This document shows, one piece after another, positions 1 through 6,362 of a stretch of 11,885 nucleotides of DNA. How positions within the stretch are numbered: the first letter of the stretch is position 1; each line of letters opens with the position of its first letter. This DNA is from Candidatus Stercoripulliclostridium pullicola (GTDB lineage Bacteria > Bacillota > Clostridia > Christensenellales > DTU072), in NCBI GenBank assembly GCA_017694145.1, contig JADINF010000161.1, forward strand, positions 1-11,885, given 5' to 3'. The notes beneath the pieces are model-generated. The model was not told the DNA's origin, made no database searches, and saw nothing but the letters and a program-made list of their open reading frames with translations. A program made the translations under genes and the position numbers.

Positions 1-539
1 ATGAAATAGTTATTGAATACCGACACCGCCGCGTTGACCAGGACGCCTATCACGAGCGCGATGAGCGCGCCCTTACGGGTCTTGTGGAATTTGTAATAAA
101 GGCTTGCGGGAAGCACCAACGCGCAACCCACAATGAAATTCGACAGTTCACCGACGAGCATCGTAGAGGACGTGGATAATTTGATGATACATTTAATAAG
201 CACAATTATCACACCGGCGACGGGTCCCATCGAGAAACCGCCTATCAGCGCCGGTATATCCGAGAAGTCCATATCGAGCACGTTGAACGGGAACGCCGGG
301 AATATCGGGAATCGCGCAAAAAGGTATAAAACCGTCGAAAGCGCGGACAATATCGCTATTTTCGTGATATAAGCGGTAACGTTGCGTTTCGTAAGCGGAC
401 GCGTCTCGGATTTTTTGCGACCCTTCTCTTTCGGCGGGTCGCAGGGACCCGCGGGCGCAAGGATCACGACCGGCTTGTCGCCGTCCGTACTACCGGCGGA
501 AACCGCCGGTATCTTCTCCGTTTCTAAATTCTTCTCCAT
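1..539 (-). CDS. ribU: RibU-like ECF transporter substrate-binding (S) subunit, partial (C-terminus outside window)
   Basis: Read from the minus strand, the ATG at 539-537 opens a frame that stays open for 179 codons to the window edge, so the 3' end is missing. After about 50 hydrophilic residues rich in Pro, Lys and Glu come hydrophobic segments. At residues 87-101 is LDMDFSDIPALIGG, then GPVAGV (105-110) and VGELSNFIVG (129-138). These match the pattern of RibU, the integral-membrane riboflavin-binding subunit of energy-coupling-factor transporters (LKIDFSDVPA, GPLAG, GQVANFIAG in the B. subtilis protein, from memory). In that family the S subunit captures vitamin and docks on a shared EcfT/A/A' module; no such module genes lie here. 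The long N-terminal extension is unusual, as RibU proteins normally begin close to the first helix. AAGGA lies about 11 bases before the ATG. The gene starts 25 bases after rsfS, so it is probably cotranscribed with rsfS. Riboflavin specificity is inferred from the motif. Confidence 0.85.
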   Translation of the reverse strand, partial: MEKNLETEKIPAVSAGSTDGDKPVVILAPAGPCDPPKEKGRKKSETRPLTKRNVTAYITKIAILSALSTVLYLFARFPIFPAFPFNVLDMDFSDIPALIGGFSMGPVAGVIIVLIKCIIKLSTSSTMLVGELSNFIVGCALVLPASLYYKFHKTRKGALIALVIGVLVNAAVSVFNNYF

Positions 540-564
540 CTTCAGATACTTCCTTGATATCTCC

Positions 565-918
565 CTATTCCGATTTTGAATCGGAAGCGGATTTCGTATT
601 TCTCGATTTCCACAGTTTTTCGAGGCAGTAGAATTCGCGCGTATCCGCGCTGAAAATGTGCACGATCACGTTATCGTAATCGATGACCACCCATCTGCCT
701 TCGCGTAAACCTTCTCTGCGGGTGGCGAGTACGCCCTGCGCCGCGAGTTTGTCCTCTACTTCTTCGGCAAGAGCGCGAACGTGATTGAAGTTCTTGCCCG
801 TGGCTATCACGAAATAATCGGCTATTTCCGATTGTCCGAGTTCCACGACTTCGATATCGCCGCCCTGCTTATCGTCGAGTACTTTGTAAATGAGTTCGGT
901 AAGCGCCAATGCTTCCAT
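565..918 (-). CDS. rsfS: Ribosomal silencing factor RsfS (Iojap/YbeB family)
   Basis: A 117-residue protein of the usual family length. RsfS binds ribosomal protein uL14 on the large subunit and blocks joining with the small subunit, damping translation when nutrients are short. Family hallmarks are visible: IADYFVIATGKN (residues about 32-43), then EGLREGRWVVIDYDNVIVHIF (about 69-89) and REFYCLEKLW (about 93-102). These match the conserved ADYFVI.TG, G.W.L.D....VH.F and R.FY.LE.LW pattern. The start is supported by a GGAGG site at 928-924, five bases before the ATG. It lies 21 bases downstream of the nadD-yqeK fusion, the order usual in Bacillota (nadD, yqeK, rsfS). The last dozen residues are Ser/Lys/Asp-rich and probably disordered. 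Confidence 0.96.
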   Translation of the reverse strand: MEALALTELIYKVLDDKQGGDIEVVELGQSEIADYFVIATGKNFNHVRALAEEVEDKLAAQGVLATRREGLREGRWVVIDYDNVIVHIFSADTREFYCLEKLWKSRNTKSASDSKSE

Positions 919-939
919 TCGTACCTCCGTAGGTAATAT

Positions 940-2073
940 TTATTCCGCAATATTGTACCATGCGTACGCGCGTGAAGTCAACGGGTCAATTTGCGCGCCC
1001 GAACGCATAAGGTATTCGTAGTTGTGTCTTAACAGCGCGCGGAAACACGCCTCGATGTCTTTATCGGCGAGCGCGCGCAGTTCTTCCACGCCTTCGTAGC
1101 TTCTTCCCGACTCCAGCTTATCCGCTATGAATATCAGTTTGCCGAGAGCGCTCATGTCGGGTTTTGCGGTGGTGTGATAGCGGATAGCGTCTATAATGCG
1201 TTCGTCTTTAACGCCGTAAACGCCCGAAGCGGCTTCCGCTCCGTCGTATTGATGTATGACCTCTTTGGAATCGGTATCGTAACTTTCGACGGGATGTAAA
1301 GGCGGACACTGCTTGCGCGAATCGTGGAGCATCGCCGCAAGGAACGCCGAATCGAAATCCACGTCGTAACTCCAGGCATGTCCCACGGCGAATTCGGCGG
1401 TGCGTACCGTATGTGCGAAAAGTCTTTCGCTCATTTCGCTTCTCAACCGCTCCGTGAGCGGAGCGTATAAGGAATATAACCCTTTGCTCTCGATATAACG
1501 CAAAGCTTTTTCGGGCACGAAACGCGCCGCCTTCACGTAGTCTTTAAGTTCGAGATAAAGTTTTATAACGCTCGAAGACACTTCCTCGCACTCGAAGTCC
1601 GTCACGCTTATTTTAGCGCCCGCATAAACCGAATTCAAGCGTTTTGCTTCCGCTTCGGCTTCTTCGCGCACGTCTCCGCGCGGCACGGCGAGTATCGGTA
1701 TGAGCGCAGCGACTTTGTCGGGATTGCGCCATTCGGTGAATTTCATAAGGCTGTCGGAGCCGATAAGGTATGTGAGTTCGTCCCCGGCAAATTTCTTTTT
1801 GAGTTCCGCAAGCACGAGATAGGAATAAGCGTGTTCGAGCGCCATTTCTTTCTCCGTTTCGTCCACTTCGATAAACGGATACTCCTCCGACGCCAATCTC
1901 AACATAGTCAACCGCTCCTCGTAAGGAGTTATCCTGCAATGCTTGTGCGGCGGATTGAACGTAGGCTCCAGGATCACCCTGTCGAAGCCGTAACGCTCTT
2001 TCGCGTTGAGAGCTATGGCGATATGTTCGGAATGTACGGGATCGAAAGTCCCGCCGAGAACGGCTGTCTTCAT
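940..2073 (-). CDS. nadD-yqeK: Fused nicotinate-nucleotide adenylyltransferase (NadD) and YqeK-type HD phosphohydrolase
   Basis: A 377-residue two-domain protein. Residues 1-200 are NadD, which joins nicotinate mononucleotide and ATP to make deamido-NAD. The nucleotidyltransferase signature GGTFDPVHSEH is at 7-17, PPHK at 41-44, IGSD at 104-107, and SSSVIK (166-171) stands where the family has SST.IR. The signature reads H-S-E-H instead of the common H-x-G-H. Residues 205-377 are a YqeK-like HD domain, a family shown elsewhere to hydrolyse diadenosine tetraphosphate symmetrically. Visible metal ligands are H221, the H250-D251 pair, H274, H300 in RYHTT and D318 in IADKLESGR. In most Bacillota these are two adjacent genes; here one frame links them without a stop. 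ATG at 2073 is the only sensible start because the nucleotide-binding strand begins at residue 3. A strong promoter ends eight bases upstream of it, implying a leaderless message. Confidence 0.93.
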   Translation of the reverse strand: MKTAVLGGTFDPVHSEHIAIALNAKERYGFDRVILEPTFNPPHKHCRITPYEERLTMLRLASEEYPFIEVDETEKEMALEHAYSYLVLAELKKKFAGDELTYLIGSDSLMKFTEWRNPDKVAALIPILAVPRGDVREEAEAEAKRLNSVYAGAKISVTDFECEEVSSSVIKLYLELKDYVKAARFVPEKALRYIESKGLYSLYAPLTERLRSEMSERLFAHTVRTAEFAVGHAWSYDVDFDSAFLAAMLHDSRKQCPPLHPVESYDTDSKEVIHQYDGAEAASGVYGVKDERIIDAIRYHTTAKPDMSALGKLIFIADKLESGRSYEGVEELRALADKDIEACFRALLRHNYEYLMRSGAQIDPLTSRAYAWYNIAE

Positions 2074-2081
2074 ATACCCCG

Positions 2082-2110
2082 ATTATACTATATCCGCGCG
2101 CGATATTCAA
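2082..2110 (-). promoter_or_regulatory. SigA-type promoter of the nadD-yqeK / rsfS / ribU unit (leaderless type)
   Basis: On the minus strand TTGAAT (2110-2105) and a perfect TATAAT (2087-2082) are separated by exactly 17 bases. Only eight bases (CGGGGTAT) lie between the -10 box and the ATG at 2073. Transcription would start at 2075 or 2073, so the message would have a leader of zero to two bases and the GGGG before the ATG would not be transcribed. Box matches and spacing are seen directly; the start site is inferred from usual SigA geometry. Confidence 0.75.
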
Positions 2111-2146
2111 CGAATGAAAGCCACCTTTCGGGGAAATATTTTACTT

Positions 2147-2908
2147 ATGGCAAAATTCATCGACAAGATAATTTTTTCGGCGGCGTTCATCGCCGTCGTA
2201 TACGGCTTGAGTTCGAGGTATATGGGCGAAAATTTCGCGCTCGCCTTAACCGCCTCGGCATACGTTACGGCGGTGCTCGTCTATCTCGCGGCGAAGGTTC
2301 GCCGCGACCTCAATAAAAATATAACTCCGCAGGAAATGTGCGCCTATCTCGCGCTTATGGGAGCCGAAAAGCAAACTAAACTCTTTTATCAGACTTTACC
2401 CGAGGAGCGGCGCGTACAGATCAAACCGCCTTACTTCGTATTCGAAAAGGACGGCGAAAAATATATGGCGGCAATCTTGTACAAGTTCCTCAATCTGGCG
2501 CAGGAGGATATCTCCGCGGCATACCGCGCGGCAAGCGGTTTCGGAGTGAAAAAGATTATCGTTTTGACCCGAGCGCGGGACAGAAAAACGGTCAATCTGG
2601 GCGCATTGATCCCCATGGAAATATCCTATCCCGACAAGCGCGCGGTATACCGTTATCTCAAGAAACACAACGCCCTTCCCAAGCCGCTTTGCGAAAAAAA
2701 ACGGGTGCGGAACGTTCGTCCCGAACCCGGTGCGATACTCGATACGGTGTTTGCACCAAACAAGCTCAAATACTATCTTTTCGTAGCGATAATGCTTACG
2801 GTCGCGGCGTTTTTCACGCCGATCAAGACCTATTATTACGTATGCGCGGCGATACCGCTTGCGCTCGCGTCGGGTTGCCTCATACGCTCCGCGCGCGAGC
2901 GACGTTAA
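2147..2908 (+). CDS. Unknown membrane protein with a cytosolic-type central domain flanked by helix pairs
   Basis: I do not recognise this family. Starting at ATG 2147 gives 253 residues. Two hydrophobic helices lie at about residues 7-22 and 29-48, then a soluble segment of about 155 residues, then two more helices at about 209-223 and 229-246 and a basic tail (RSARERR). The soluble part contains PPYFVFEKDGEKYMAAILYKF followed by a helix and GFGVKKIIVLTRA. This is faintly like the alpha-beta core of Mrr-type PD-(D/E)xK nuclease-fold domains, but no clear catalytic set is visible, so I claim no activity. The frame is open upstream to an ATG at 2114 and further, but those starts would overlap the opposite nadD promoter and have no ribosome binding site; GGGGA at 2130-2134 favours 2147, though its 12-base spacing is long. 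The gene converges on obg with 14 bases between stops. Confidence 0.75.
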   Translation: MAKFIDKIIFSAAFIAVVYGLSSRYMGENFALALTASAYVTAVLVYLAAKVRRDLNKNITPQEMCAYLALMGAEKQTKLFYQTLPEERRVQIKPPYFVFEKDGEKYMAAILYKFLNLAQEDISAAYRAASGFGVKKIIVLTRARDRKTVNLGALIPMEISYPDKRAVYRYLKKHNALPKPLCEKKRVRNVRPEPGAILDTVFAPNKLKYYLFVAIMLTVAAFFTPIKTYYYVCAAIPLALASGCLIRSARERR

Positions 2909-2922
2909 ACGGAAACGCCCCG

Positions 2923-4179
2923 TTACGGAACGTACTCGAATTCGACGCCCATTATATCCACGACGTCGCCGTCCTCTATCCCCTGCGCTTTGAGCTCCGC
3001 TATCACGCCCTTTTCGCGTAACGCGCGCTGGAACCAACGGAAAGAATCCCCGTCGTTCAATACGACCCTGCGCGCGAGCTCCTCGACGTAGCCGCCCGTA
3101 ACGTAATATACGCCGTTCTCTTTATGCACCTCGAAGGAGTCGCGATCCTTGGCTTCGTATTCGAAGGGTACGAAACGGAGAGGTTCCGCAGGCGGGAGTT
3201 CCTCAAGCTTTGCGGAAATAACGCGCTTGAATTCCTCTATGCCCGCAGTTGTCGCGGCGGATATGCGCAAAACCTTACTGCCGCAGACTTTTTCCAAAGC
3301 TTCGAAGGCGCTTTCGTCGGGCTGAAGATCGCACTTGTTTGCGACTACTATTTCGGGAAGCGCGCCGAGCTCCGGCGAATACTCCGTAAGCTCCTTTCTT
3401 ATAGCCTTATAGTCTTCCGCGGGGTTCCTGCCCTCTATGCCGCTGATGTCCACGAGGTGCACTATGAGGCGCACGCGCTCGACGTGCCTTAAAAAGCTGT
3501 GTCCGAGCCCCACTCCTTTGCTCGCGCCCTCGATGAGCCCCGGTATATCGGCTACGACGAAGGATTCGTCGCCGTAGACCACGGTGCCGAGATTGGGAGA
3601 AAGCGTCGTGAAATGATAATCTGCTATCTTCGGGCGCGCGGCGGAAATTACCGACAGAAGCGTCGATTTCCCGACGTTGGGGAAGCCTACGAGCCCCACG
3701 TCCGCTATCGTCTTGAGTTCGAGAATTATTTTGCGCTCCACGGTGCGCTCGCCCGTTTCCGAAAAGCCGGGAGAACGCCTCTGCGCGGTAGCGAATTTAG
3801 CGTTGCCGCGCCCGCCGCGTCCGCCCTGAAGCACGAGCACACGCTCGCCTTCCTTATATACGTCCGCTATTATGCCGCCGGACTCCGCGTCTTTCACCAC
3901 GGTGCCGCAAGGAACCTTGACGACGACGTCTTTACCCGCTCTTCCGGTGCAGTTTCTGCCGCTTCCGTTCGCGCCGTTCTCCGCTCTGAAATGTTGCGAA
4001 TATCTGAACGCCGCGAGCGTGTTCATCGCCGCGGAAGCTTCGAAATATATGTCGCCGCCCTTGCCGCCGTCGCCGCCGTCCGGACCTCCCGCCGCCACGT
4101 ATTTTTCGCGGTGCCAGCTTACCGCTCCGTCGCCGCCGTTACCGGCTTTAATGTATATCGTCGCAACGTCGAGAAACAT
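2923..4179 (-). CDS. obg: GTPase Obg (CgtA), ribosome assembly and stress GTPase
   Basis: A 418-residue, three-domain Obg protein. This essential GTPase acts in large-subunit ribosome maturation and responds to nutrient status. The glycine-rich Obg fold covers about 1-157 (AGNGGDGAVSWHREKY at 12-27, GGPDGGDGGKGGD at 31-43, QGGRGGRGN at 118-126). The G domain follows, with P-loop GFPNVGKST at 165-173, switch I FTTLSPNLG at 190-198, DIPGLIEGA at 211-219, NKCDL at 281-285 and ISA at 307-309. The C-terminal OCT domain occupies about 335-418, a domain present in Bacillota Obg but absent from the E. coli type. The start is fixed by a strong GGAGGAGG site (4193-4186) six bases upstream. Both this site and the first 32 bases of the gene lie inside the end of nth, so translational coupling is likely. 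The usual neighbours rplU, rpmA and yhbY are not next to it. Confidence 0.98.
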   Translation of the reverse strand: MFLDVATIYIKAGNGGDGAVSWHREKYVAAGGPDGGDGGKGGDIYFEASAAMNTLAAFRYSQHFRAENGANGSGRNCTGRAGKDVVVKVPCGTVVKDAESGGIIADVYKEGERVLVLQGGRGGRGNAKFATAQRRSPGFSETGERTVERKIILELKTIADVGLVGFPNVGKSTLLSVISAARPKIADYHFTTLSPNLGTVVYGDESFVVADIPGLIEGASKGVGLGHSFLRHVERVRLIVHLVDISGIEGRNPAEDYKAIRKELTEYSPELGALPEIVVANKCDLQPDESAFEALEKVCGSKVLRISAATTAGIEEFKRVISAKLEELPPAEPLRFVPFEYEAKDRDSFEVHKENGVYYVTGGYVEELARRVVLNDGDSFRWFQRALREKGVIAELKAQGIEDGDVVDIMGVEFEYVP

Positions 4180-4822
4180 CTTTTGCCTCCTCCGTTTCTT
4201 TATCTTTACCTATCGAATACAGACAAATACCTTTGAGTTTACACTCCCCGCAAGCGGGCTTCTGCGCCTTGCAGACGTACCGCCCGTGGAATATGAGCGT
4301 GTGATGTAATGTGTTCCATTGCTCCGCGGGATACGCTTTGCACAATTCGCGCTCCACTTTCTCCACGGTATTCCCCGAAGCTATGCCTATCCTTCTCGAA
4401 ACGCGGAAAACGTGCGTGTCTACGGGCATGGCGGGTTCGTCGTAGGCTACCGTCATCACCACCGAAGCCGTCTTGCGCCCCACTCCCGCGAGCGCAACGA
4501 GTTTGTCCATTTCGCGCGGGACTTCGCCCGAATACTTTTCGACTATCTCGCGCGAAGCGGCTATGATGTTTTTCGCTTTATTGTTGTAAAATCCCGTCGA
4601 AAATATATACGGCTTGAGTTCCTCTACGGTAAGCCGCGCGAATTGCTCCGGCGTATTATATACTTTGAAAAGCTTGTCGGTGACTATATTGACGCGCTTG
4701 TCGGTGCACTGCGCGCTCAATATCACCGCGACGAGCAATTCGAAAGGCGTAGAATAATTGAGCTCGCAACCGGCATTCGGGTGCATTTCCTTGAGCTTTA
4801 AGTAAACATCCGCATAGTTCAT
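4148..4822 (-). CDS. nth: Endonuclease III, DNA glycosylase/AP lyase
   Basis: A 224-residue endonuclease III, which removes oxidised pyrimidines from DNA and cleaves the resulting abasic site in base excision repair. The helix-hairpin-helix reads LAGVGRKTAS (111-120) with catalytic Lys117. VDTH (134-137) supplies the catalytic Asp135. The [4Fe-4S] loop has the exact C-x6-C-x2-C-x5-C spacing (Cys184, 191, 194, 200). I choose ATG 4822 (MNYADVYLKL). The frame reaches an in-frame TTG at 4837, but the intervening codons contain a TATAAT promoter box and no ribosome binding site. The tail after Cys200 is 24 residues, longer than in E. coli Nth; its last part (EEAKDVSRRCDDIH) is encoded by the bases that also form the obg ribosome binding site and first codons. 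DUF3343 lies 46 bases upstream on the same strand. Confidence 0.97.
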   Translation of the reverse strand: MNYADVYLKLKEMHPNAGCELNYSTPFELLVAVILSAQCTDKRVNIVTDKLFKVYNTPEQFARLTVEELKPYIFSTGFYNNKAKNIIAASREIVEKYSGEVPREMDKLVALAGVGRKTASVVMTVAYDEPAMPVDTHVFRVSRRIGIASGNTVEKVERELCKAYPAEQWNTLHHTLIFHGRYVCKAQKPACGECKLKGICLYSIGKDKETEEAKDVSRRCDDIH

Positions 4823-4828
4823 ACATAA

Positions 4829-4834
4829 ATTATA
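4829..4834 (-). promoter_or_regulatory. Consensus -10 box just upstream of nth (leaderless type)
   Basis: A perfect TATAAT lies on the minus strand with only six bases (TTATGT) before the nth ATG at 4822. The expected transcription start seven bases downstream is the A of the ATG itself. No Shine-Dalgarno sequence precedes this ATG. The -35 region at 17-base spacing (TTCCGT) is poor, so this is less certain than the nadD promoter. Confidence 0.5.
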
Positions 4835-4868
4835 CAATAGAACGACGCGGAACGGAAAGGATTTGAAG

Positions 4869-5087
4869 CTATTTCCTGAAAATCCCTTGGGAACTTACGA
4901 GATTGAGTTGCGAAACGAGTTCTTTGACGAGTTCGAGGCGGGAAGAATCGAAAACCACCGTAAGTCCGCAACTGACCCCCAGCGAACGCGGGGTATTGAC
5001 AATGGCGGAAGCGATATGTCTTTCGTTAAGCGCGCGGCTCAGCCTGAAGGCTTCGCTTCTCGATTTGAATGGGGCGAGGTAATTCAT
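4869..5087 (-). CDS. DUF3343 small protein (putative Se/S carrier-like)
   Basis: A 72-residue protein matching the DUF3343 pattern: an N-terminal MNYLAPFKSRSEAFRLSRAL helix-strand region and the signature NTPRSLGVSCGLTVVF at 31-46, with Cys40 in the family's conserved S-C-G context. Pfam describes this family as putative Se/S carrier proteins; the biochemical role is not firmly established. The start is supported by GGAG at 5097-5094, six bases before the ATG. It is divergent from a cysteine-desulfurase-like gene with 38 bases between them, which supports a job in receiving or handing on sulfane sulfur or selenium, with Cys40 as the likely carrier residue (inference). nth follows 46 bases downstream on the same strand but has its own -10 box, so the two need not be functionally linked. 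Confidence 0.85.
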   Translation of the reverse strand: MNYLAPFKSRSEAFRLSRALNERHIASAIVNTPRSLGVSCGLTVVFDSSRLELVKELVSQLNLVSSQGIFRK

Positions 5088-5109
5088 GTTCGGCTCCGTA
5101 CCTTATATC

Positions 5110-5120
5110 TACAATACAAT
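5110..5120 (+). promoter_or_regulatory. Possible tandem -10 boxes before the desulfurase-like gene
   Basis: Two overlapping TACAAT hexamers (5110-5115 and 5115-5120) precede the ATG at 5126 by ten and five bases. Each differs from TATAAT at one base. No convincing -35 is present at 16-18 base spacing. With no ribosome binding site visible, a leaderless or near-leaderless transcript is possible. Confidence 0.35.
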
Positions 5121-5125
5121 CTATT

Positions 5126-6250
5126 ATGGGCTACGTTAAAGCGTGTATTTATCTGGACAATTCCGCCACGTCGCGGTTTAAGCCTCGCGCCGTCGTGAAG
5201 GCGGTGGAGCGCGAATTGAAGTGTTCCGCAAATGCCGGCAGAGGCGGGCATAAAGCGAGCGTAAGAGCGGGAATGATGATCGAAGAATGTCGCGAACGCA
5301 TAAGAGCGGTCACGTTCGACGGCTATGCCGTGATGACGAAAAGCTGTACCGAAGCCCTCAACACCGCCATCTTCGGCAGAAATTATTTCGGCAAGATCAT
5401 AACGTCCGTATACGAGCACAACAGCGTGTTGCGCCCTCTCGAAAAGCTACGCGCCAAGGGCGCGAACGTGGTGCATATTTCCTCGCCGAACGGCGTAATA
5501 TCTCCCGACATACTGAAAGCGCATTTAAGCGCGGACACCTCTTTGGTAGTGCTTTCCGAGATGAGCAACGTGACGGGCACTATACAACCTATAGACGAAT
5601 TGGGCGCCCTGTTAAACTCAAAAGGGATACCGTTTATCGTAGACGCGGCGCAGTCGCTCGGTCACACCTCAAGCGCCTACACGGGAGTCACGATGCTCGC
5701 GGGAGCGGGGCATAAAGGGCTACACGGACCGCAGGGAACGGGCTTCCTCGTATTCAGGCAAGGCGCAGAACCCATGCCGCTTATCTACGGCGGGACGGGC
5801 ACGGACTCCGCCTCGCTCGTACAGCCTTCCGCTCCTCCCGAAGGGCTCGAAAGCGGCACTCTGAACGCCGCGGGGATAGCGGGACTTCAGGAAGGCATAC
5901 GCTGGACTCTTAAACACAAAGAAAATATCGTAAGCAAAATAACCGAATTGTCTTCGGAGCTCACCGAAGGGCTGAAAAGCATTCCTTCCGTCAAACTTTA
6001 TTCCGACAACGCGAACGGCGTCATCTCCTTCAACGTAGGCGATCTTACGAGCTCGGAAACGGCGGACATACTCGACGCGGAATACGGTATCGCGGTGCGC
6101 GCGGGACTGCACTGCGCGCCGCTCATCCATAAATGGCTCGGCACCCTCCGCAGAGGAGCGGTGAGAGCGAGTATAGGAGTATGCAATACCTCTAAAGACG
6201 TCGAAGCCCTCTTACGCGCCGTCAGCGCGATAGCCGCCCGCAAAGGATAG
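5126..6250 (+). CDS. Class V aminotransferase / cysteine desulfurase-like PLP enzyme
   Basis: A 374-residue fold-type I PLP enzyme of the NifS/SufS superfamily, closest by eye to the group called cysteine desulfurase family protein (EF2568-like, TIGR01977). Such enzymes take sulfur from cysteine (or selenium from selenocysteine), leaving alanine and a persulfide. Visible features are YLDNSATS (9-16), EHNS with the PLP-stacking His98, VDAAQS (172-177) with Asp173 and Gln176, and GAGHKGLHGPQGTG (193-206) with Schiff-base Lys197. RAGLHCAPL (325-333) contains Cys330 at the catalytic cysteine position. Start choice: the frame is open back to 5069, but ATG 5126 places the conserved YLDNSAT at the normal distance from the N-terminus and avoids overlapping the divergent DUF3343 gene. 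No Shine-Dalgarno is seen; TACAAT at 5115-5120 ends five bases before the ATG. Its partner, specific product and whether selenium is involved are unknown; no selD is in view. Confidence 0.9.
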   Translation: MGYVKACIYLDNSATSRFKPRAVVKAVERELKCSANAGRGGHKASVRAGMMIEECRERIRAVTFDGYAVMTKSCTEALNTAIFGRNYFGKIITSVYEHNSVLRPLEKLRAKGANVVHISSPNGVISPDILKAHLSADTSLVVLSEMSNVTGTIQPIDELGALLNSKGIPFIVDAAQSLGHTSSAYTGVTMLAGAGHKGLHGPQGTGFLVFRQGAEPMPLIYGGTGTDSASLVQPSAPPEGLESGTLNAAGIAGLQEGIRWTLKHKENIVSKITELSSELTEGLKSIPSVKLYSDNANGVISFNVGDLTSSETADILDAEYGIAVRAGLHCAPLIHKWLGTLRRGAVRASIGVCNTSKDVEALLRAVSAIAARKG

Positions 6251-6362
6251 ATGACCGCACCGCGACACAGCGAAAAAAGGCAGGATACGGTCTTTGTTTT
6301 TTACGATTTCCTGTCTGTTCTGTTCCCGATCGCGCGTTTTTACTAAACTTTCAAGTATCCGT
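6251..6362. other. Convergent intergenic stretch, no clear terminator
   Basis: This 112-base gap lies between the stops of two converging genes. It has T-rich runs and a weak imperfect pairing (AGGCAGGA at 6279-6286 with TCCTGTCT at 6309-6316, loop about 22 bases), but no GC stem followed by a U run. I see no gene in it. Confidence 0.5.

Noticed and set aside
2084..2089. TATACT as a divergent -10 box for the membrane gene at 2147
   Set aside because: No -35-like sequence at 16-18 bases, and it overlaps the much stronger opposite TATAAT; kept only as a weak possibility.
1831..2316. Plus-strand frame of 161 codons spanning the nadD promoter
   Set aside because: Overlaps both nadD-yqeK and the membrane gene in other frames, with arginine-rich shadow composition.
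2895..2930. Possible bidirectional terminator between the membrane gene and obg (AACGG ... CCGTT)
   Set aside because: Stem of only five pairs and no T run on either side.
3499..4236. Plus-strand open frame of 245 codons
   Set aside because: Antisense to obg, which has every GTPase motif; composition is Arg/Ala/Val-rich shadow sequence with no domain.
6279..6316. Imperfect inverted repeat as terminator between converging genes
   Set aside because: Loop of over 20 bases, a G-T pair in an eight-base stem and no adjoining U run.
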